Below are positions 12,134 through 22,254 of a stretch of 64,000 nucleotides of DNA, one piece after another. The notes under the pieces were generated by a model that made no database searches, had not been told where the DNA came from, and worked only from the letters and a program-made list of their open reading frames with translations. How positions within the stretch are numbered: position 1 is the stretch's first letter; the number at the start of each line of letters is the position of its first letter. Source of the DNA: Batrachochytrium dendrobatidis JAM81 (Eukaryota; Chytridiomycota; Chytridiomycetes; Rhizophydiales); the NCBI RefSeq assembly GCF_000203795.2, contig NW_006281101.1, positions 645,279 through 709,278 on the forward strand, given 5' to 3'. The position numbers were made by a program, and so were the translations under genes.

Positions 12134-12475
12134 GACTAAATGTAATTTGCTGTTGCTGCGTAGTTGACAAAATAGATTTACAAAAACAAAAAATATTCGA
12201 GATTGATTTCCATCAAAAATTCAAGTTTCTGGCGTTTTGAATTTTCAAGATGACACTGATCTACAAATAGTAAGCCTAAAATAAACAGTCTTACCGATAG
12301 ATTGTATGTTGACTAGACATGTTTTACTCAACTTTTTGTCGTCTCGCATTATATTCAAAAGTATATCACGTGATATCACTTGGTTTTTATTCTAAATGGA
12401 AACCGTAGTTTCTGTTTAAAGATCAGTCAAGGATTTGACATTCTCTTGGCCAAAGCAGTTACTACTCCTTGCCAT
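12134..12475. other. Bidirectional promoter region (PPR / COQ3)
   Basis: This 342-bp AT-rich region lies between two divergent genes for probable mitochondrial proteins. It contains the palindrome-like 'tatcacgtgatatcac' near 12363-12378, with an E-box-type CACGTG core. An open frame runs upstream of the chosen COQ3 ATG, so the start could lie slightly further 5'. Confidence 0.4.
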
Positions 12476-13621
12476 ATGCCTTTATTATATGTTACTACAC
12501 CATTTTCACGGCCTTTTTTGTCCTCTGGGATTAAAAGCTTGCGTGGAATAACAAGTCTTCGAACCACCAAAAGCTTTATGCATACACAACCAACTCCATC
12601 ATCTGCGTCAGTAAACACCGATGAAATAAATAAATTCAATCGTACTGCAGCTGAATGGTGGGATCCTAATGGTCAATATAAACTTTTGCACAAGATGAAC
12701 CCTGTACGAGTCAAATACGTGAGAGATATGCTGGTGGCTCATAATGCTGTCACTTCTGAATCCACTCTAGCGCTTCCATTTGCTGGCATGAGGCTGCTAG
12801 ATATAGGCTGCGGAGGTGGTTTTCTTTCCGAGGTATAATTGATTATAAACAACATATTTTAACCCTGTTGATCATCCGCTGAATTTATGTATATTATTAG
12901 GCTCTAGCTCGATTAGGTGCACAAGTCGTTGGTGCCGATGCTTCTGGAGAAAATATCAATGTTGCTACGGCACACTATGCGTTGGATAGACTGCTGAAAA
13001 AAGGACCTGGATCTATCGATTATCGCCACACTACTGCAGGTTTGTACTTTTAAACAGTTAGACTATTTTTAGATCTATATTTAACTTAACTCGAGTAATT
13101 ACGTTAAAAAATTAAATTGGTTGATGTTCAGAAAAGCTTGCTCAGCAAGGCGAGCAGTTTGATGCAGTCGTGGCGCTTGAAATTCTTGAGCATGTAAATG
13201 ATCCAAAATCCTTTGTACGCACATGCACGCAGCTAGTCAAGGTAGAATATGGTTGAATCTAATCTATACTTGCTGAAGAAAATCTCAAGGTAAAAACACC
13301 ATCAATAACACTATTCTGTCACTTTAGCCCGACGGGTTAATGTTTTATTCTACAATTAATCGTACCCCAGCATCGTATATATTCACAATATTGCTAGCAG
13401 AACATTTCTTGAAATGGGTGCCAGTTGGGACCCACTCGCATGACAAGTATATTGCACCAGAAGAGCTTGAGATGTATTTACGTGCTGCACAAAGTAGTAT
13501 GTTGAATACTTCTGGAATTGGATACAATTTGCTAACTAAAACATGGTCGTTGCTTGATGAAACTCGGCCCTGTGGATTGGACATGAACTATATCATGGCA
13601 GCACGTAAATCCATTCTATAA
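12476..13621 (+). CDS. COQ3: Ubiquinone biosynthesis O-methyltransferase (COQ3)
   Basis: Four exons, 12476-12832, 12901-13039, 13132-13241 and 13328-13621, give about 299 aa. After a Ser/Thr/Arg-rich presequence (~1-45) come FNRTAAEWWDPNGQYKLLHKMN (family hallmark, split here: FNRTAAEWWDP then GQYKLLHKMN) and SAM motif I, LLDIGCGGGFLSE. The post-motif region is GADASGENINVA, the acidic motif is FDAVVALEILEHV, and PDGLMFYSTINRT lies near the C-terminal half. This set matches UbiG/Coq3, which catalyses both O-methylation steps of coenzyme Q synthesis at the mitochondrial inner membrane. All junctions are in phase. The stop codon is followed after 5 bp by a MITE, so the 3' UTR must run into that element. 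Confidence 0.92.
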
Positions 13622-13626
13622 AAATA

Positions 13627-14237
13627 TACAATTGTATTCACGTAAAATGGAACACTAAATAAAGATGCCAAGGTGCATAATCAGCCAATCTCATGGATTG
13701 ATCATTCACGCCAAATTTATTAGACAGCATTGTGTCCTGAACTCATTAAAGTTGACTGGGGTTCATCTGTGCCCATTCTTGGATAAAAACAGCTAAACGA
13801 ATGTTCATACCTCTGTTCCAGTAAATCCCACACCTGTTCAATCTCCAACTCTCATTCCATCCAACCCAAACATTACAATGTTGGGTGATTGGTATGGAAA
13901 CAACTCTCGCATTCCTGAAATGTATAATCTTAAACTAGAACGTACGAGTTTTTAAACACAACAGAGTTTGGCAGTATCAGACAATCAAGCACAATATCTG
14001 GATCGCAATATATGAATCTGGTGATTGTACAATGTATGAGTACCAAATGAGGAGAAGAGCAGATCTAAAACTATAGTCTGATTTTGAGTATCATATAATG
14101 AACGTTGTGTTGATTGAATTGTCAATGCCTATTAAAGCCAATTTTTAGTAAAAAAGTAACGAATATTCAACCATTGTCATCCCAAAGCAAAAGTGGTGCT
14201 GCAAGATAGTGTTTCATTTTACGTGAACACAGCTATA
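13627..14237. mobile_element. MITE copy 3 (~611 bp), at COQ3 3' end
   Basis: The left end reads TACAATTGTATTCACGTAAA, followed by GAACACTAAATAAAGATG; the right end reads ATTTTACGTGAACACAGCTATA. The interior matches copies at 1114, 32368 and 42415, and there is no ORF. It starts 5 bp beyond the COQ3 stop codon and ends 2 bp before the first base shared with the second tandem copy of the adjacent unit. Confidence 0.85.
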
Positions 14238-14348
14238 AAATGGGTGATTTGTTCAATTTGTATTCAATCAGATCTATTGTAAAAATGGGTTTTTGGATTG
14301 ACTAATACTATATAGTCATGAATGGTGAATCTGTAACATAATCACAGG

Positions 14349-15296
14349 TGTACATATTCAAGTATTTGAACAGCTCCAATGCAGTCATGCACAACTGACA
14401 AGTGCCAGTAAATCTGATTGTATTAGCTTTTAATCAATATAATTGTTGAATTCGCCAAAATGAACTGTTTGAATCTTGCGACAAAACTCCGAGTTTTTCT
14501 TCACACGAACCAGCAGATTTCATATCTCGGCAACTCTCCAGTGTCAATACTCACACAGAGTATTGTTGTCCCTGAGGGAGACGGTCTGTCGTTTCTGGTC
14601 TAGGGTTTGCTTACAAGACAGTATTGAGTCTGATTTTACTATTGGAAAACTCATTTTCTGCTCTGTTGTAGATGGAGAAATACTTTATAAAGATCAACCT
14701 TTATTGTTTCTTGAGACTTGCCATTGGCAGGGTTGTATGAATAACTACTAATTATAAACTCAAAAAGCAACACTACTACTATGAACCAGCATTTGGCTGA
14801 GGCTTTCCTTGTGCTGTACGCAAGTTTTGTTTCTAAACTAAATACTGGTTTATAGTGACGTTTTTTGAGCCTGTAACTAATGGTTGTTGTATGACCAACC
14901 GATGAAGAGTCATAAAAGAGACACAAGAGGCAGATGCTCAGAAAGTGTTTTCTTACCCATAATAGAATGCAGTGAGTTTGTCAATAGGAGTAGAGTCAAA
15001 CAGGTGCAGCGGCTGTCTTGTAAGCAGATATCAAGTCGGCGATAACAGATCCTATCACTCAAACACAGCAATGTTGTGTTTGAATATTGACACTGGAGAG
15101 TTGCCGAGATATGAAATCTGCTGGTTCGTAAAGAAATTCGACTCGGATTTGTTACGAGATCCACATTAGCAGGCTATTTTGATGGAGTCGACAGTTATAT
15201 TGATGATTGATTAAAAGCTAATACAATCAGATTTACTGGCACTTGTCAGTTGTGCATGACTGTATTGGAGCTGTTTAAATACTTGAATGTGTATGC
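14349..15296. repeat. Long inverted repeat (fold-back element) in copy A
   Basis: The left arm starting near 14349 (tacatattcaagtatttgaa...) is the reverse complement of the right arm ending near 15296 (...acttgaatgtgtatgc). The outer ~110 bp and a segment containing 'gaaccagcagatttcatatc' pair almost perfectly. Homology then continues at lower identity for a total of ~250-310 bp per arm, leaving a loop of a few hundred bases. Short ORFs in both arms are mirror images and not credible genes. The arrangement suggests a non-autonomous fold-back transposon or a palindromic rearrangement. Confidence 0.75.
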
Positions 15297-15338
15297 TTGC
15301 AATGCAACTCAAGATCGTGAAACACCGTTTGCAGTGTA

Positions 15339-15648
15339 ATGTCTACTAAGGTCAAACCCTATCAGCTCCACAATGTCTATCATATTTTAATAAAAACACT
15401 ATGTTTTGATGAATTGTTATATCTCGCAACGCCTTTCAAGAGTTAATTCTGCCACGCAAGTCTTGAAATCAGAAAGTCGAGCAATATCTTGTGTGGTAGC
15501 ATTTTCAGGTGGAGCAGTATTGTATCATCAGAACATCGTACTAGTTGACAGACAAGATTTTGATGACAATGATTTACAATTTGATACGCTTTTGGGCAAA
15601 AGTAGTATAGATAGGGTACCGGATGATACCAATTTTCTTGATCAATGA
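15339..15648 (+). pseudogene. Small frameshifted ORF pair, unknown
   Basis: An ATG at 15339 opens a 35-codon frame (STKVKPYQLHNVYHILIKTL...) ending at 15446. An overlapping frame continues to 15648 with protein-like composition (CVVAFSGGAVLYHQNIVLV, DDNDLQFDTLLGKSS). Together they read like one coding sequence broken by a frameshift. Both pieces are preserved in copy B (~19067-19376). No family was recognised; the first piece vaguely resembles an F-box start (LHNVYHILIKTLCFDELLYLA), which is weak. Confidence 0.35.
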
Positions 15649-15946
15649 TTACCAGTGAATTATGTCCGAAGTTGCCAAAAATAGCAAGTTATCAGAGATG
15701 AGCAATCAAGGTCAAAAACAATGGTATAGAACACTGGATAGCTTATAAGTTTGAACTATCAGGAGTTTTCAGTGCCAGACTCACACCAACGCTTTATATA
15801 ATACATTTTTGATGAATGTATATAAAGCTATCGCAAGTACGGTAACAAAGAATACCAATAGTTTTCATTGAATTATCAACTTAATTTCAATTATTTCTTC
15901 ATTACTTGTATTAAACAGTAAGAATGAGATTAACGTCACACTTTGA

Positions 15947-16165
15947 CTTGATGATGAAAACACGCAATGTCCAATATGCTTTTCTACAGTAATCACACGA
16001 TTAATTCAATGCTTCAACGCAACTCACTTTGTCTGTTTGACATGCTCCAAGAAATGTCAACGAAAAGGTTATTGTGCTCAGTTTAAAACCACACGATCGT
16101 TCCACAATAAGCTCCTTGAGAAAACCATTAAACAACAAATGATAGCAATTACGAGGTTGATATAA
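15947..16165 (+). pseudogene. SIAH-like RING finger relic (copy A)
   Basis: The frame between stops encodes CPICFSTV, then QCFNATHFVCLTCSKKC, then KLLEKTI. The spacing is C-x2-C-x10-C-x4-H-x2-C-x2-C, the first part of a RING, and the following RSFHNKLLEK matches the position of the RN-x-x-x-EK segment of Seven-in-absentia/SIAH E3 ligases. The last Cys pair is imperfect (GYCAQF). There is no in-frame ATG before the first Cys and the frame stops where the SIAH zinc-finger/TRAF-like domain should follow. It is therefore a fragment or an exon of a broken gene. Confidence 0.55.
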
Positions 16166-16411
16166 CACACTTGACCAACGATACCACACAAACTGACATA
16201 ACGTATTAGCTTCCTGATCAAAGTGTTTGGCAGATATACAACTATTTCGATAAAACAAAATGAATCAAATATGTTGAAGCCAACCATTCCCATTGAAGTT
16301 ATTGACTTGCTGTTTTATCCAAGAACTAATTCCAAAGAAAGAGAGCAGGATGGAATCGATCGATTCTTCCAACAACTACTGGATACAACAGTGACATTGA
16401 AGATGAATAGT

Positions 16412-16996
16412 TTACATGATAATTTCTTTCACATCATCTGAATTAGAATCAACATCGCTCATAACAATTCTGTACAACTTTTCCTGTAATGATTGCTGTT
16501 TTTCGATGACTCTTGGCAGCATCTTTATGTTTGCAAAGATTCGATAACCCATCATTTCTAGATTAACCTTCGCATTGTCACAAGTTGGATAATGCTTTTT
16601 GAAAAAAACAACTAACCCATAATGTAGTGAATAAATGGTATCGTTTGTTTCATAGCAACTATCGCTTATCATTTCTTTAATCCTTTTATAGTGATTTATG
16701 TTGATGCCGCATAATAGACTGGTATTGTTTTCCAAAGACAATATTCTGCCTTTTAATAGTTTCGATGGATTAACCTCGATTGGGTTTTCTAGTCTAAACA
16801 TGGAATCTGGAACATCATCTAACACAACCGCTTCTTCATTTCCAACGTAATTATACGCTACTTTCAACAGCGAATTATTGACACGCTTTTCAACAACTTG
16901 ATAGATATGATTATTTCTTGGATCGAGATAAATTGTGTCCATTAGTAAATTGTTGATGTACTTTGATCTCGGATTTGAGCAAGGTAAATTCAACAT
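16412..16996 (-). CDS. Unknown protein of the tandem unit (copy A, intact)
   Basis: An open frame runs from the first in-frame ATG at 16996 to a stop at 16412 (~194 aa); a non-ATG extension reaches 17032, where an acceptor-like TTCTAG suggests a possible upstream exon. The composition is ordinary globular protein, not repeat-derived: HIYQVVEKRVNN, VVLDDVPDSMFRLENP, SLHYGLVVFFKKHYP. No domain was recognised. It is divergent from the plus-strand gene starting at 17132, with ~135 bp between starts. In copy B the same ORF is broken by an indel cluster, so only copy A could still make the full protein. Confidence 0.4.
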   Translation of the reverse strand: MLNLPCSNPRSKYINNLLMDTIYLDPRNNHIYQVVEKRVNNSLLKVAYNYVGNEEAVVLDDVPDSMFRLENPIEVNPSKLLKGRILSLENNTSLLCGININHYKRIKEMISDSCYETNDTIYSLHYGLVVFFKKHYPTCDNAKVNLEMMGYRIFANIKMLPRVIEKQQSLQEKLYRIVMSDVDSNSDDVKEIIM

Positions 16997-17131
16997 GTTG
17001 TTTAAATCTAGTCTAGAAAATAAAAGATGCAATATTCAATCACAGCCACTATCATAGATAGTTGATAAGTTTAATCCAAGATAAAATTGAATATTTAATT
17101 TCTTTTCAAATGATAAACAAGTTCATCAGAA

Positions 17132-17866
17132 ATGTCAAACATATTGGAAGAAACCCAAATTCATTTGAATGGAAATGCAGTGTTGATTAAAGGAAATGAC
17201 AGCACAGTTGGTCTGTACAAGGTTCTTTTTGAAGTAAATGGTATTGAGAGATATCGATTTGCTATTAAATACAAGACAAAAGAGAAAACTAGTACAAACA
17301 ATTGATTAGTTCAATTACAAATCTGGATGTCGGGCGGGCTAGAAAGGTTAAACTAAGATTCAAAAGCACATTCAAGGGATCTTCAGTGGAATGGACGATG
17401 CTAAAGCCTATCACCAACTTTTACAGCTACAAAACAAACAGAAAGAGAGCTGGACAAGAACAACGGTCGTTTTCACAATATCATATCAAGAAATATTCAT
17501 TCTGACCAAAATCAAAACCAATTCATTGGTCGAGACACTTGTTTACAACTTTAGATGAATTGAAGTTTACCATCAAAGAGAATCACAAAAAGCAAGCATT
17601 AAGATACTGGTTCGATATTCAATTCGGATATGTGCTGAGGAACATTGAAACTGATGATAGAGTTCAGTTTTATTCCTCTGATAATACCTGCTTTAATATC
17701 AATGATTCACCACTAGTTAATTCCACTATTGATACGGTACTAAACCAATTGGATGGTGATGATATACTGGAAAAATTGAAGTGTTCAAACTCCAAATGGA
17801 GTATTGAAAATATCTACGAATATGTACTTTTAACAACACCCATTCCAGAGGTATCAATAGGCGCAT
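17132..17866 (+). pseudogene. Decayed unknown gene (copy A), runs into gap
   Basis: Three successive frames look coding but are out of register. 17132-17305 starts MSNILEETQ and stops at TGA. A middle segment ~17398-17555 reads AYHQLLQLQNKQKESWT... and VVFTISYQEIFILTK. From ~17550 to the gap a frame reads TLDELKFTIKENHKKQ, RYWFDIQFGYVLRNIE and NLQ-type segments up to IPEVSIGA. Frameshifts or lost introns separate them. No domain was recognised. The same gene continues past the homologous point in copy B. Confidence 0.45.
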
Positions 17867-17966
17867 NNNNNNNNNNNNNNNNNNNNNNNNNNNNNNNNNN
17901 NNNNNNNNNNNNNNNNNNNNNNNNNNNNNNNNNNNNNNNNNNNNNNNNNNNNNNNNNNNNNNNNNN
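17867..17966. other. Assembly gap (100 N)
   Basis: Exactly 100 N, the usual placeholder for a gap of unknown length. It falls between the end of copy A and the start of copy B. The first base after the gap corresponds to the base 2 bp beyond the MITE at 13627-14237, so the missing sequence probably holds the end of copy A plus another MITE. Confidence 0.95.
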
Positions 17967-18074
17967 ATGGGTGATTTGTTCAATTTGTATTCAATCAGAT
18001 CTATTGTAAAATGGGTTTTTGGATTGACTAATACTATATAGTCATGAATGGTGAATCTGTAACATAATCACAGG

Positions 18075-19024
18075 TGTACATATTCAAGTATTTGAACAGC
18101 TCCAATGCAGTCATGCACAACTGACAAGTGCCAGTAAATCTGATTGTATTAGCTTTTAATCAATATAATTGTTGAATTCGCCAAAATGAACTGTTTGAAT
18201 CTTGCGACAAAACTCCGAGTTTTTCTTCACACGAACCAGCAGATTTCATATCTCGGCAACTCTCCAGTGTCAATACTCACACAGAGTATTGTTGTCCCTG
18301 AGGGAGACGGTCTGTCGTTTCTGGTCTAGGGTTTGCTTACAAGACAGTATTGAGTCTGATTTTACTATTGGAAAACTCATTTTCTGCTCTGTTGTAGATG
18401 GAGAAATACTTTATAAAGATCAACCTTTATTGTTTCTTGAGACTTGCCATTGGCAGGGTTGTATGAATAACTACTAATTATAAACTCAAAAAGCAACACT
18501 ACTACTATGAACCAGCATTTGGCTGAGGCTTTCCTTGTGCTGTACGCAAGTTTTGTTTCTAAACTAAATACTGGTTTATAGTGACGTTTTTTGAGCCTGT
18601 AACTAATGGTTGTTGTATGACCAACCGATGAAGAGTCATAAAAGAGACACAAGAGGCAGATGCTCAGAAAGTGTTTTTCTACCCATAATAGAATGCAGTG
18701 AGTTTGTCAATAGGAGTAGAGTCAAACAGGTGCAGCGGCTGTCTTGTAAGCAGATATCAAGTCGGCGATAACAGATCCTATCACTCAAACACAGCAATGT
18801 TGTGTTTGAATATTGACACTGGAGAGTTGCCGAGATATAAAGTCTCTGCTGGTTCGTAAAGAAATTCGACTCGGATTTGTTACGAGATCCACATTAGCAG
18901 GCTATTTTGATGGAGTCGACAGTTATATTGATGATTGATTAAAAGCTAATACAATCAGATTTACTGGCACTTGTCAGTTGTGCATGACTGTATTGGAGCT
19001 GTTTAAATACTTGAATGTGTATGC
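18075..19024. repeat. Long inverted repeat (fold-back element) in copy B
   Basis: Copy B counterpart of the fold-back element at 14349-15296, with both arms and the loop present. A 2-bp difference in the right arm (agatataaagtctctgc versus agatatgaaatctgc) makes its arms slightly less symmetric than in copy A. Confidence 0.75.
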
Positions 19025-19674
19025 TTGCAATGCAACTCAAGATCGTGAAACACCGTTTGCAGTGTAATGTCTACTAAGGTCAAACCCTATCAGCTCCACA
19101 ATGTCTATCATATTTTAATAAAAACACTATGTTTTGATGAATTGTTATATCTCGCAACGCCTTTCAAGAGTTAATTCTGCCACGCAAGTCTTGAAATCAG
19201 AAAGTCGAGCAATATCTTGTGTGGTAGCATTTTCAGGTGGAGCAGTATTGTATCATCAGAACATCGTACTAGTTGACAGACAAGATTTTGATGACAATGA
19301 TTTACAATTTGATACGCTTTTGGGCAAAAGTAGTATAGATAGGGTACCGGATGATACCAATTTTCTTGATCAATGATTACCAGTGAATTATGTCCGAAGT
19401 TGCCAAAAATAGCAAGTTATCAGAGATGAGCAATCAAGGTCAAAAACAATGGTATAGAACACTGGATAGCTTATAAGTTTGAACTATCAGGAGTTTTCAG
19501 TGCCAGACTCACACCAACGCTTTATATAATACATTTTTGATGAATGTATATAAAGCTATCGCAAGTACGGTAACAAAGAATACCAATAGTTTTCATTGAA
19601 TTATCAACTTAATTTCAATTATTTCTTCATTACTTGTATTAAACAGTAAGAATGAGATTAACGTCACACTTTGA

Positions 19675-19893
19675 CTTGATGATGAAAATACGCAATGTCC
19701 AATATGCTTTTCTACAGTAATCACACGATTAATTCAATGCTTCAACGCAACTCATTTTGTCTGTTTGACATGCTCCAAGAAATGTCAACGAAAAGGTTAT
19801 TGTGCTCAGTTTAAAACCACACGATCGTTCCACAATAAGCTCCTTGAGAAAACCATTAAACAACAAATGATAGCAATTACGAGGTTGATATAA
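19675..19893 (+). pseudogene. SIAH-like RING finger relic (copy B)
   Basis: Same frame and same cysteine/histidine pattern as the copy A relic at 15947-16165. Only silent or near-silent differences were seen in the RING part (for example cactttg versus catttTg at the His codon). Shared truncation in both copies shows that the gene was already broken when the unit was duplicated, or that this is one exon of a larger gene. Confidence 0.5.
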
Positions 19894-20139
19894 CACACTT
19901 GACCAACGATACCACACAAACTGGCATAACGTATTAGCTTCCTGATCCAAGTCTTTGGCAGATATACAACTATTTCAATAAAACCAAATGAATCAAATAT
20001 GTTGAAGCCAACCATTCCCATTGAAGTTATTGACTTGCTGTTTTATCCAAGAACTAATTCCAAAGAAAGAGAGCAGGATGGAATGGATCGATTCTTCCAA
20101 CAACTACTGGATACAACAGTGACATTGAAGATGAATAGT

Positions 20140-20725
20140 TTACATGATAATTTCTTTCACATCATCTGAATTAGAATCAACATCGCTCATAACAATTCTG
20201 TACAACTTTTCCTGTAATGATTGCTGTTTCTCGATGACTCTTGGCAGCATCTTTATGTTTGCAAAGATTCGATAACCCATCATTTCTAGATTAACCTTCG
20301 CATTGTCACAAGTTGGATAATGCTTTTTGAAAAAAACAACTAACCCATAATGTAGTGAATAAATGGTATCGTTTGTTTCATAGCAACTATCGCCTATCAT
20401 TTCTTTAATCCTTTTATAGTGATTTATGTCGATGCCGCATAATAGACTGGCATTTTTCTTTCAAAGAGAATATTTTGCCTTTTAATAGTTTCGATGGATT
20501 AACCTCGATTGGGTTTTCTAGTCTAAACATGGAATCTGGAACATCATCTAACACAACCGCTTCTTCATTTCCAACGTAATTATACGCTACTTTCAACAGC
20601 GAATTATTGACACGCTTTTCAACAACTTGATAGATATGATTATTTCTTGGATCGAGATAAATTGTGTCCATTAGTAAATTGTTGATGTACTTTGATCTCG
20701 GATTTGAGCAAGGTAAATTCAACAT
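20140..20725 (-). pseudogene. Broken copy B version of the unknown minus-strand ORF
   Basis: Homolog of 16412-16996. The C-terminal part (20140-20400) and N-terminal part (20414 upward) are in different frames. The break maps to ~20440-20470, where the copy A sequence 'tggtattgttttccaaagac' is replaced by 'tggcatttttctttcaaaga'. The rest is nearly identical to copy A. Confidence 0.6.
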
Positions 20726-20860
20726 GTTGTTTAAATCTAGTCTAGAAAATAAAAGATGCAATATTCAATCACAGCCACTATCATAGATAGTTGATAAGTT
20801 TAATCCAAGATAAAATTGAATATTTAATTTCTTTTCAAATGATAAACAAGTTCATCAGAA

Positions 20861-21678
20861 ATGTCAAACATATTGGAAGAAACCCAAATTCATTTGAATG
20901 GAAATGCAGTGTTGATTAAAGGAAATGACAGCACAGTTGGTCTGTACAAGGTTCTTTTTGAAGTAAATGGTATTGAGAGATATCGATTTGCTATTAAATA
21001 CAAGACGAAAGAGAAAACTAGTACAAACAATTGATTAGTTCAATTACAAATCTGGATGTCGGGCGGGCTAGAAAGGTTAAACTAAGATTCAAAAGCACAT
21101 TCAAGGGATCTTCAGTGGAATGGACGATGCTAAAGCCTATCACCAACTTTTACAGTTACAAAACAAACAGAAAGAGAGCTGGACAAGAACAACGGTTGTT
21201 TTCACAATATCATATCAAGAAATATTCGTTTTGACCAAAATCAAAACCAATTCATTGGTCGAGACACTTGTTTACAAATTTAGATGAATTGAAGTTTACC
21301 ACCAAAGAGAATCACAAAAGGCAAGCATTAAGATACTGGTTCGATATTCAATTCTGATATGTGCTGAGGAACATTGAAACTGATGATAGAGTTCAGTTTT
21401 ATTCCTCTGATAATACCTGCTTTAATATCAATGATTCACCACTAGTTAATTCCACTATTGATACGGTACTAAACCAATTGGATGGTGATGATATACTGGA
21501 AAAATTGAAGTGTTCAAACTCCAAATGGAGTATTGAAAATATCTACGAATATGTACTTTTAACAACACCCATTCCAGAGGTATCAATAGGCGCATCTGTA
21601 ATTCTACCTGATTTCATCAAGAATATCAAGAGTATTGTTTCATTCCAGTATGTCACAAATAACCTTTGTTTTTGGTAG
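20861..21678 (+). pseudogene. Decayed unknown gene (copy B)
   Basis: Counterpart of the 17132 gene with the same three out-of-register segments. An additional nonsense change occurs where copy A reads ...QFGYVLRN and copy B has TGA for Gly (~21355). Copy B extends the last segment beyond the gap point to ILPDFIKNIKSIVSFQYVT and a stop at 21678. No domain was recognised. Confidence 0.5.
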
Positions 21679-21721
21679 TTTTGCTCGTTATAAGTATCCA
21701 GAAATCAGATTAGACAGATTA

Positions 21722-21931
21722 TCAACGAAAGCAAAAGTCCATTCGAGCACTACTAACATCACTTTGTCCGAGTGTTGGTGACTTTATGAGGTTGTCACAT
21801 ATCCACTTTTCAATGTCTTGTTCGAGTCCAGAGTCTGATAAAGACAAATCTACAGTGTAAAGAGTGGAAACACTAAACACTTTGTCAAGTTCAGTGTCTT
21901 TACTACAAACTGAAAACCAAGACTTTGGCAT
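21722..21931 (-). pseudogene. Short unknown ORF at right edge of array
   Basis: A 69-codon frame from a true ATG (21931) with protein-like composition: DKVFSVSTLYTVDLSLSDSG and EQDIEKWICDNLIKSP. It lies in the part present only in copy B. It could be a gene fragment of the unit or flanking host sequence; no family was recognised. Confidence 0.3.
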
Positions 21932-22021
21932 GACAGAATCTCAAACATCGGCGATGAAATAACCCAGAACTATACAGCATAACGTCTGAGAACATTCTTT
22001 CAGTATTGTTGTACAAGAATG

Positions 22022-22149
22022 AGCACAAAGACCAGTCAACTGTAATGAGTTCGAAATAAAATGCTTCACAATAAGATTGGTACCAAATATGAGACTGTTT
22101 ATCATGTATCTTGACATTTAGTGTTTCATTTTACATGAATACGACTGTA
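22022..22149. mobile_element. MITE right-end fragment at array edge
   Basis: About 128 bp matching the right end of the MITE family: 'ccagtcaactgtaatgag', 'gagactgtttatcatgtat', then TTTCATTTTACATGAATACGACTGTA. The left part is missing. It lies at the right border of the tandem block, mirroring the MITE at the left border. Confidence 0.7.
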
Positions 22150-22254
22150 ACAATTAAAAAGCAAAATTCAAGTAAATGAGCGGACACGATCGTTGTTTCA
22201 GTATGACATGGATTCAGCTACTATTATTGCTACTATCACCATAGTATTCTTGAT

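Larger units (their letters stand above)
14240..17866. repeat. Tandem unit, copy A (3,627 bp)
   Basis: The sequence from 14240 to the gap is repeated at 17967-21595 in the same orientation with roughly 1% differences (substitutions and 1-2 bp indels). The unit contains a fold-back element, two small overlapping ORFs, a SIAH-like RING relic, a minus-strand ORF of ~195 codons and a decayed plus-strand gene running off the right end. Copy A is bounded on the left by a MITE and on the right by N. No transposase, reverse transcriptase, polymerase or Rep motif was recognised. Confidence 0.9.
17967..21595. repeat. Tandem unit, copy B (3,629 bp)
   Basis: Direct repeat of 14240-17866, co-linear throughout, with a position offset that shifts from 3726 to 3729 because of small indels. 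Differences include disruptive ones in the minus-strand ORF and a G-to-T change creating a stop in the plus-strand gene. Beyond 21595, where copy A meets N, the sequence continues as the apparent remainder of the unit for a few hundred bases. Confidence 0.9.

Noticed and set aside
14476..14926. Two 91-codon ORFs on opposite strands
   Set aside because: They lie in the arms and loop of the fold-back element, lack ATG-led coding character and have no family; shadows of repeat DNA.
16001..16293. Minus-strand ORFs of 71-85 codons opposite the RING relic
   Set aside because: They are antisense shadows of the RING reading frame.
14240..21960. Tandem unit as an integrated CRESS-type single-stranded DNA virus
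   Set aside because: An integrated virus of that kind has been reported in chytrids, and tandem copies would fit, but I found no HUH motif, no Walker A and no other Rep signature in any frame. Kept only as an untested possibility.
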